A stretch of 18,879 bases of DNA from Magnetococcales bacterium. Its GTDB lineage: Bacteria > Pseudomonadota > Magnetococcia > Magnetococcales > Magnetaquicoccaceae. Below the pieces are notes generated by a model. The model made no database searches. It was not told the origin of the DNA and saw only the letters and a list, made by a program, of their open reading frames with translations. Numbering within the stretch: the stretch's first letter is position 1; each line of letters begins with the position of its first letter. The DNA lies in assembly GCA_015229095.1 (NCBI GenBank), contig JADGCE010000042.1, forward strand, positions 1-18,879. The letters are read 5' to 3'. The translations under genes were made by a program, and so were the position numbers. Shown here one piece after another: positions 15,130 to 18,879 of this stretch.

Positions 15130-16365
15130 GTGACTTTGCAGTTTCATGCCATCGAAGAGATTATCGAGGAGTTCCGTCAGGGCAGGATGGTCATCCTGGT
15201 GGATGATCAGGACCGGGAAAATGAAGGGGATCTGGTGATTCCCGCAGAGTGTTGCACGGCGGAAGCGGTCAACTTTATGGCCAGGCATGGCCGTGGTTTG
15301 ATCTGTTTGGCATTGAGCCGCGAACGGGCCGATTTTCTGCAACTGCCCCTCATGGTGGTGGACAACAATGCCCAGTTCAAAACCGCCTTTACCGTCTCCA
15401 TAGAGGCCAAGACCGGCGTCACCACGGGCATCTCCGCCCAGGATCGCGCCCGCACCATTGCGGTGGCCATCGACAAGGAGAGCACCCCCTGCGACTTGGT
15501 GCGACCGGGGCACATTTTCCCCCTGGTGGCCAAGGATGGTGGTGTCCTGGTGCGGGCAGGCCATACCGAGGCGTCGGTGGATCTCGCCCGCCTGGCGGGC
15601 AGGGGAGCGGCTGCAGTCATCTGTGAAATTTTAAAAGACGACGGCAGTATGGCCCGTGTGCCAGACCTGATGCAGTTTGCGGAAGAGATGAATCTGAAGG
15701 TGGGCACCATTGCCGATCTCATCGCCTATCGCACCTCCCACGAGGTGTTGGTGCATCGGGTCGTGGAGAGTCGTCTGCCCAGTGCTCTGGGGGGTGAATG
15801 GCAGCTGCTGGTCTATACCAATGATGTGGATGATTTTCAGCATGTCGCGCTGATCAAGGGCGACATTGACCCGCAAAAACCCGTACTGATTCGGGTGCAT
15901 TCCGAATGTCTGACCGGGGATCTGTTCGGCAGTTTGCGCTGCGATTGCGGGGAACAGCTGCATGCCGCCATGAACCAGATTGGTCAGGAGGGCAACGGGG
16001 TATTGCTCTATTTGCGCCAGGAGGGTCGGGGCATTGGCCTGATCAATAAAATGCACGCCTACAATCTCCAGGATCGGGGCCTGGATACCGTGGAGGCCAA
16101 CACCCAGCTGGGCTTTCCGGCCGATCTGCGCAACTATGGCATCGGCGCGCAAATTTTACGGGATATCGGTGTGCGGCGCATCCGTATCCTGACCAACAAC
16201 CCAAGAAAAATTATCGGGCTGGAGGGATATGGTCTGGAGGTGGTGGAGCGGGTGCCCATCGAGGTGGCCGCCAAGAAGGACAACGCTGCCTACCTGGAGG
16301 TCAAACGGCACAAAATGGGGCATCTGTTGCATCAATTTACGGACAGTAAAACACAGGAGGAGTGA
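15130..16365 (+). CDS. ribBA: Bifunctional RibBA: DHBP synthase / GTP cyclohydrolase II
   Basis: The protein of 411 residues starts both branches of riboflavin synthesis. The N-terminal half turns ribulose 5-phosphate into 3,4-dihydroxy-2-butanone 4-phosphate, and the C-terminal half opens GTP to the first pyrimidine intermediate. The N-domain (1-205) shows the acidic motif DDQDRENEGD (25-34) and TGISAQDR. The C-domain (about 210-400) has the zinc-binding Cys 260, 271 and 273 (SECLTGD...RCDCG), EGRGIGL (298-304) and LTNNPRK. Both halves therefore look complete, unlike some proteobacterial RibBA proteins with a decayed C-domain. The start is a GTG at 15130 with AAGGAA/AGGA 5-15 nt upstream. 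It has its own likely promoter and folded leader, and its stop overlaps or abuts ribH. Confidence 0.95.
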   Translation: MTLQFHAIEEIIEEFRQGRMVILVDDQDRENEGDLVIPAECCTAEAVNFMARHGRGLICLALSRERADFLQLPLMVVDNNAQFKTAFTVSIEAKTGVTTGISAQDRARTIAVAIDKESTPCDLVRPGHIFPLVAKDGGVLVRAGHTEASVDLARLAGRGAAAVICEILKDDGSMARVPDLMQFAEEMNLKVGTIADLIAYRTSHEVLVHRVVESRLPSALGGEWQLLVYTNDVDDFQHVALIKGDIDPQKPVLIRVHSECLTGDLFGSLRCDCGEQLHAAMNQIGQEGNGVLLYLRQEGRGIGLINKMHAYNLQDRGLDTVEANTQLGFPADLRNYGIGAQILRDIGVRRIRILTNNPRKIIGLEGYGLEVVERVPIEVAAKKDNAAYLEVKRHKMGHLLHQFTDSKTQEE

Positions 16366-16370
16366 TGGTC

Positions 16371-16859
16371 ATGATCGAGACAGATGCGTTGAGCGGTTCC
16401 GTCATGGAAGGCCAATTGGATGCCTCCGGCTTGCGTTTTGCCATCGTGTTATCCCGTTTCAACAGTTTTATCACCGAACGGCTGTACGAAGGGGCCATGG
16501 ATTGCCTGCTGCGCCATGGGGCCAAGAGGCATGAGATCACCCTGATCCGCGTCCCCGGGGCCTTTGAAATTCCCCTGGCAGCCCAAAAAGCGGCGCAAAG
16601 CGGTCGCTTTGATGGTATCCTCTGCCTGGGTGCCGTCATCCGGGGAGCCACGCCCCACTTTGATTATGTGGCGGGTGAGGTGACCAAAGGGGTGGCCCAG
16701 GTCTCATTGGCCAGCAATCTGCCCGTCGGGTTTGGGGTGTTGACCACCGATACCGTCGAGCAGGCCATCGACCGGGCGGGCAGCAAATCGGGCAACAAAG
16801 GCTGGGAGACGGCCCTTTCCGTGGTGGAAATGATCCGTGTATTAAAACAGTTCCCTTAG
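16371..16859 (+). CDS. ribH: 6,7-dimethyl-8-ribityllumazine synthase (riboflavin synthase beta chain)
   Basis: The enzyme (162 residues from this start) condenses the RibBA-derived four-carbon phosphate with the pyrimidine from RibD to form lumazine, the substrate of RibE. It usually assembles as pentamers or 60-subunit shells. Family motifs are SRFN (28-31), GAFEIP (63-68), GAVIRGATPHFDYV with catalytic H96, and GFGVLTTDT. Length is normal (about 155-165). AGGAGG (16355-16360) is 10 nt before this ATG. The in-frame ATG at 16365, which overlaps the ribBA stop as TGATG, and the GTG at 16362 are only 4 and 1 nt away and less likely, but 16365 cannot be excluded. The close packing indicates joint translation with ribBA. 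Confidence 0.94.
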   Translation: MIETDALSGSVMEGQLDASGLRFAIVLSRFNSFITERLYEGAMDCLLRHGAKRHEITLIRVPGAFEIPLAAQKAAQSGRFDGILCLGAVIRGATPHFDYVAGEVTKGVAQVSLASNLPVGFGVLTTDTVEQAIDRAGSKSGNKGWETALSVVEMIRVLKQFP

Positions 16860-16978
16860 TATCGGGCCTCTTTCGGATCGGCAGACGGTCGCCCCTTGAG
16901 AGTGCCAGGCAATGCCGCGTGTTGCGAAATGGTACCTTTATCGCAAGGTTAAAATTTACTACGGAGATTTCCTTCGTC

Positions 16979-17521
16979 ATGATCAGTGGCCAACCCAATC
17001 CCAGCCCCCCGGAGACGCCCGCATCCCCACCGCGCCGACTGGGGGGCAGTCGACACAAAGCCAGAGAGTTGGCCCTGCAGGCCCTTTACCAGAGCGAAAT
17101 TTCTGGCGATGCCATCCAGCGGGCAGTGGATCAGCTGTGCGAGGAAAATGCCGGCGGCCAGGCGGATCTGCTTTATTTTCAGACGGTGGCGGCGGGCACC
17201 TGGAATCGGCGCGCCGAGTTGGATGAATGGATCGCCAAGGCCGCCATCAACTGGTCGATCCAGCGCATTTCCACCATTGACCTCAATATTCTCCGCCAGG
17301 GGGTGTATGAACTCCTGGCAGAACCGGAGCTGCCCATTGGCGTGGTCATCAACGAGGCCATTGAGCTTTCCAAACGCTACGGCGGCAATGATTCCCGACT
17401 GTTTGTCAACGGGGTGATGGATCGCTTGGCCAGCCAGATTCGTCCCATCCACGGAGAGCCGGTGCGTGTGCCGCCCCCCCGTGGTGAGGCCGATGCACAC
17501 CCACCCGGAACCACGCCATAA
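16979..17521 (+). CDS. nusB: Transcription antitermination factor NusB
   Basis: NusB, with NusE (ribosomal protein S10), binds boxA RNA and prevents early termination of rRNA operons. The product has 180 residues. The hallmark SRHKARELALQALYQ begins near residue 24 and the late hallmarks are INEAIELSKRYGG and FVNGVMDRLA. Both ends carry Pro-rich tails beyond the usual domain of about 135-150 residues: residues 1-23 and about 25 residues at the C-terminus. I chose the ATG at 16979 (GGAG 12 nt upstream). An in-frame ATG at 16919 would add 20 residues that look non-native and lacks a ribosome site. A 119-bp gap after ribH holds an A+T-rich patch (16949-16957) but no clear promoter. The rib-nusB-thiL order is common in bacteria. 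Confidence 0.93.
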   Translation: MISGQPNPSPPETPASPPRRLGGSRHKARELALQALYQSEISGDAIQRAVDQLCEENAGGQADLLYFQTVAAGTWNRRAELDEWIAKAAINWSIQRISTIDLNILRQGVYELLAEPELPIGVVINEAIELSKRYGGNDSRLFVNGVMDRLASQIRPIHGEPVRVPPPRGEADAHPPGTTP

Positions 17522-17537
17522 ATGGGAAACAGTGCTC

Positions 17538-18584
17538 ATGACCGCCACCCAGATTGAGACGCAGACTGAGACGGTTGCCACCTTGGGAGAGTTCGCGCTG
17601 ATCCAGCGTTTTTTTGCACCGGTACCCGGGCCGTTGCCTCCAGGGGTTGCTGTTGGCCTGGGGGATGACGCAGCCGTGCTCTCCATTCCTCGCACCCAGC
17701 AGTTGGTGACCAGTACGGACACCCTGGTGGAGGGGGTCCACTTTACGGCCGACACCGACCCCTATTTGTTGGGCCAGAAGGCGTTGTGCGTCAACATATC
17801 CGATCTGGCAGCCATGGCCGCGCAGCCCCGCTGGTATCTGTTATCCCTCTCCTTGCCGCCCAGCACCCCGGTGGCCTGGGTGGATGCCCTGCTCTCCGGG
17901 TTGAATCAGGCGGCCCAGCAACCCACAGGTACGGTGGTTTTGGTCGGCGGCAACACCAGCACGACGGCAGTTGGCGCGCTTAGCATCACCATCACCCTGC
18001 TGGGATTGGTGGGCAAGGATCGGGCCGTGACGCGGAGCGGCGCCCAGGTGGGAGATCACATTCTGGTAACTGGCACCATTGGCGATGCCGCATTGGGGTG
18101 GTCTGTGCAACAGGGCGGTTTGCAGGAGCTGGATGAGGAGAGTCGGGCGGCTTTGCAACGGCGCCACCAGTTGCCCACCCCCCCGATCGAGTTGGCCATC
18201 GCCCTGCAGGCGGCGGCGTTGAGCCGCTCCGCCATCGATATTTCCGATGGTTTGATTGCCGACCTGCGCCATGTCTGCCAGGCCTCCCGTGTCGGCGCCC
18301 AACTGTTTGCCGAACGGGTGCCTTTGTCGGCTCTCGCCCGGAGCCAGGTGGCGCAGCACGGCACCAAGCTGCTGACTCGTCTTCTGACGGGGGGTGAGGA
18401 TTATGAATTGCTGTTTACCGTAGCGGCTACGGCGGTTGCCGCCGTCATGGTCCTGGCCCACACCGCAGGCATTCCTGTGACCGATATTGGTCTCATTACG
18501 GCGGGTTCCGACCTGTTGGTCACCTATCAGGGGCAACCCATGGCGCTGGAAAATGGGGGATGGGACCATTTTTCTGCGTCGTGA
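17538..18584 (+). CDS. thiL: Thiamine-monophosphate kinase ThiL
   Basis: ThiL phosphorylates thiamine monophosphate with ATP to thiamine diphosphate, the last step of cofactor synthesis, in the cytosol. The product (348 residues) belongs to the AIR-synthase fold family. Motifs are GEFALIQRFF near the N-terminus, GLGDDAAVL with metal ligands D43 and D44, STDTLVEGVHF, VNISDLAAMAAQP, IDISDGLIADL and GGEDYELLFT. The usual GGDT metal-binding motif reads GGNTS here (N139 in place of Asp). The ATG at 17538 has GGGAA 9 nt upstream and is 16 nt after the nusB stop. In-frame ATGs at 17466 and 17493 lie inside nusB and would add non-conserved residues. Co-transcription with nusB is likely. Confidence 0.94.
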   Translation: MTATQIETQTETVATLGEFALIQRFFAPVPGPLPPGVAVGLGDDAAVLSIPRTQQLVTSTDTLVEGVHFTADTDPYLLGQKALCVNISDLAAMAAQPRWYLLSLSLPPSTPVAWVDALLSGLNQAAQQPTGTVVLVGGNTSTTAVGALSITITLLGLVGKDRAVTRSGAQVGDHILVTGTIGDAALGWSVQQGGLQELDEESRAALQRRHQLPTPPIELAIALQAAALSRSAIDISDGLIADLRHVCQASRVGAQLFAERVPLSALARSQVAQHGTKLLTRLLTGGEDYELLFTVAATAVAAVMVLAHTAGIPVTDIGLITAGSDLLVTYQGQPMALENGGWDHFSAS

Positions 18585-18650
18585 ACGCAGCGCGTATTGA
18601 AAAACAGGGGGGGGTCTGGGAAAGGCGGTGCACAAGCCTCCCCCGGGAGT

Positions 18651-18672
18651 GGCCGCAACGATGATCACGGCC
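18651..18672 (+). repeat. 22-nt intergenic repeat, copy 2
   Basis: This copy matches 10838-10859 at 20 of 22 positions. Here GGCCG (18651-18655) and CGGCC (18668-18672) can pair around a 12-nt loop. It sits between the convergent ends of thiL and the DUF4351 gene, like a REP-type or end-of-transcript element. No T-run is present. Confidence 0.45.
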
Positions 18673-18689
18673 TGCGTCGCGCATGATTG

Positions 18690-18879
18690 TCATACAGGCG
18701 CCAGTACACCTTCCAAGGTTGGTACGTCCAGGACGCGAAGACTCCACTCCTCCAGGGTGGAGAGGTCGGCGTTGGCTATTTTTTGGCTGGCCCATAGGGG
18801 CAGATCGCCGAAGCGGCGTTGGAGTTGGCGGCTCAGCATGGAAGCTGCCTCATCCCGACGGCCTTCCTGCCGGCCTTCC
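18690..18879 (-). CDS. C-terminal part of a DUF4351-containing (Rpn/transposase-like) protein
   Basis: The gene reads leftward, enters from the right edge and stops at TGA (18692-18690). Only the last 62 residues are visible. They begin with a Gly/Arg/Glu-rich EGRQEGRRDEAA segment, then MLSRQLQRRFGDLP, then ADLSTLEEWSLRVLD and PTLEGVLA. This is the pattern of the C-terminal DUF4351 domain, often attached to Rpn/PD-(D/E)XK nuclease-like putative transposase proteins that are numerous in cyanobacteria and some proteobacteria. The nuclease part, if present, lies outside the window. It converges with thiL across 105 bp. Function is uncertain. Confidence 0.75.
   Translation of the reverse strand, partial: EGRQEGRRDEAASMLSRQLQRRFGDLPLWASQKIANADLSTLEEWSLRVLDVPTLEGVLAPV

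Noticed and set aside
16919..16978. ATG at 16919 as the nusB start
   Set aside because: It lacks a ribosome site and adds 20 residues beyond an already extended N-terminus; the A+T-rich patch there fits non-coding DNA better.
18574..18590. Stem-loop (CTGCGT/ACGCAG) over the thiL stop as an intrinsic terminator
   Set aside because: Only 6 bp with no T-run on either strand, so a terminator call is not supported.

Overview
The window looks like chromosome of a Gram-negative proteobacterium. It carries PpiD, a Sec-anchored periplasmic chaperone, and a classical ribD-ribE-ribBA-ribH-nusB-thiL cluster. The combination of very large TPR/SPINDLY-type glycosyltransferases, a tandem-repeat protein and a DUF4351 (Rpn-type) protein fits a magnetotactic Magnetococcia-like (Etaproteobacteria) genome. 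That placement is inference from gene style; no 16S or marker gene is present.

Layout. (1) 1-239, minus strand: the start of a Ser/Thr-rich protein built of 16-residue repeats, running off the left edge. (2) 240-1296: about 1 kb with no convincing gene. It holds a GC hairpin, a 19-bp palindrome, a strongly A+C-rich tract, and a folded leader with an 8-codon open frame just before the next gene. (3) 1297-10824, plus strand: one gene for a protein of about 3,175 residues. It contains three successive TPR + OGT-like (GT41, SPINDLY) modules and a C-terminal domain that looks like a GT-A glycosyltransferase. (4) 10875-16859: a good sigma70-type promoter, ppiD, a 99-residue coiled-coil protein, ribD and ribE, then a second likely promoter with a folded leader before ribBA and ribH. 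(5) 16979-18584: nusB and thiL. (6) 18690-18879, minus strand: the C-terminus of a DUF4351 protein, convergent with thiL.

How the genes work together. RibBA makes both riboflavin precursors (from GTP and ribulose 5-phosphate), RibD carries the pyrimidine branch forward, RibH condenses the two branches to lumazine, and RibE dismutates lumazine to riboflavin. ThiL makes thiamine diphosphate, and NusB acts in rRNA antitermination. Several of these genes overlap or are tightly spaced, suggesting translational coupling.

The most unusual object is the giant transferase. Only its third OGT module keeps the full HTT...D nucleotide-sugar signature. The first two have lost the His, and module 1 also the Asp. 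The linker before module 3 contains an in-frame Shine-Dalgarno plus GTG, like a fossil or still working gene start. The divergent Ser/Thr-rich repeat protein is a plausible, untested substrate.
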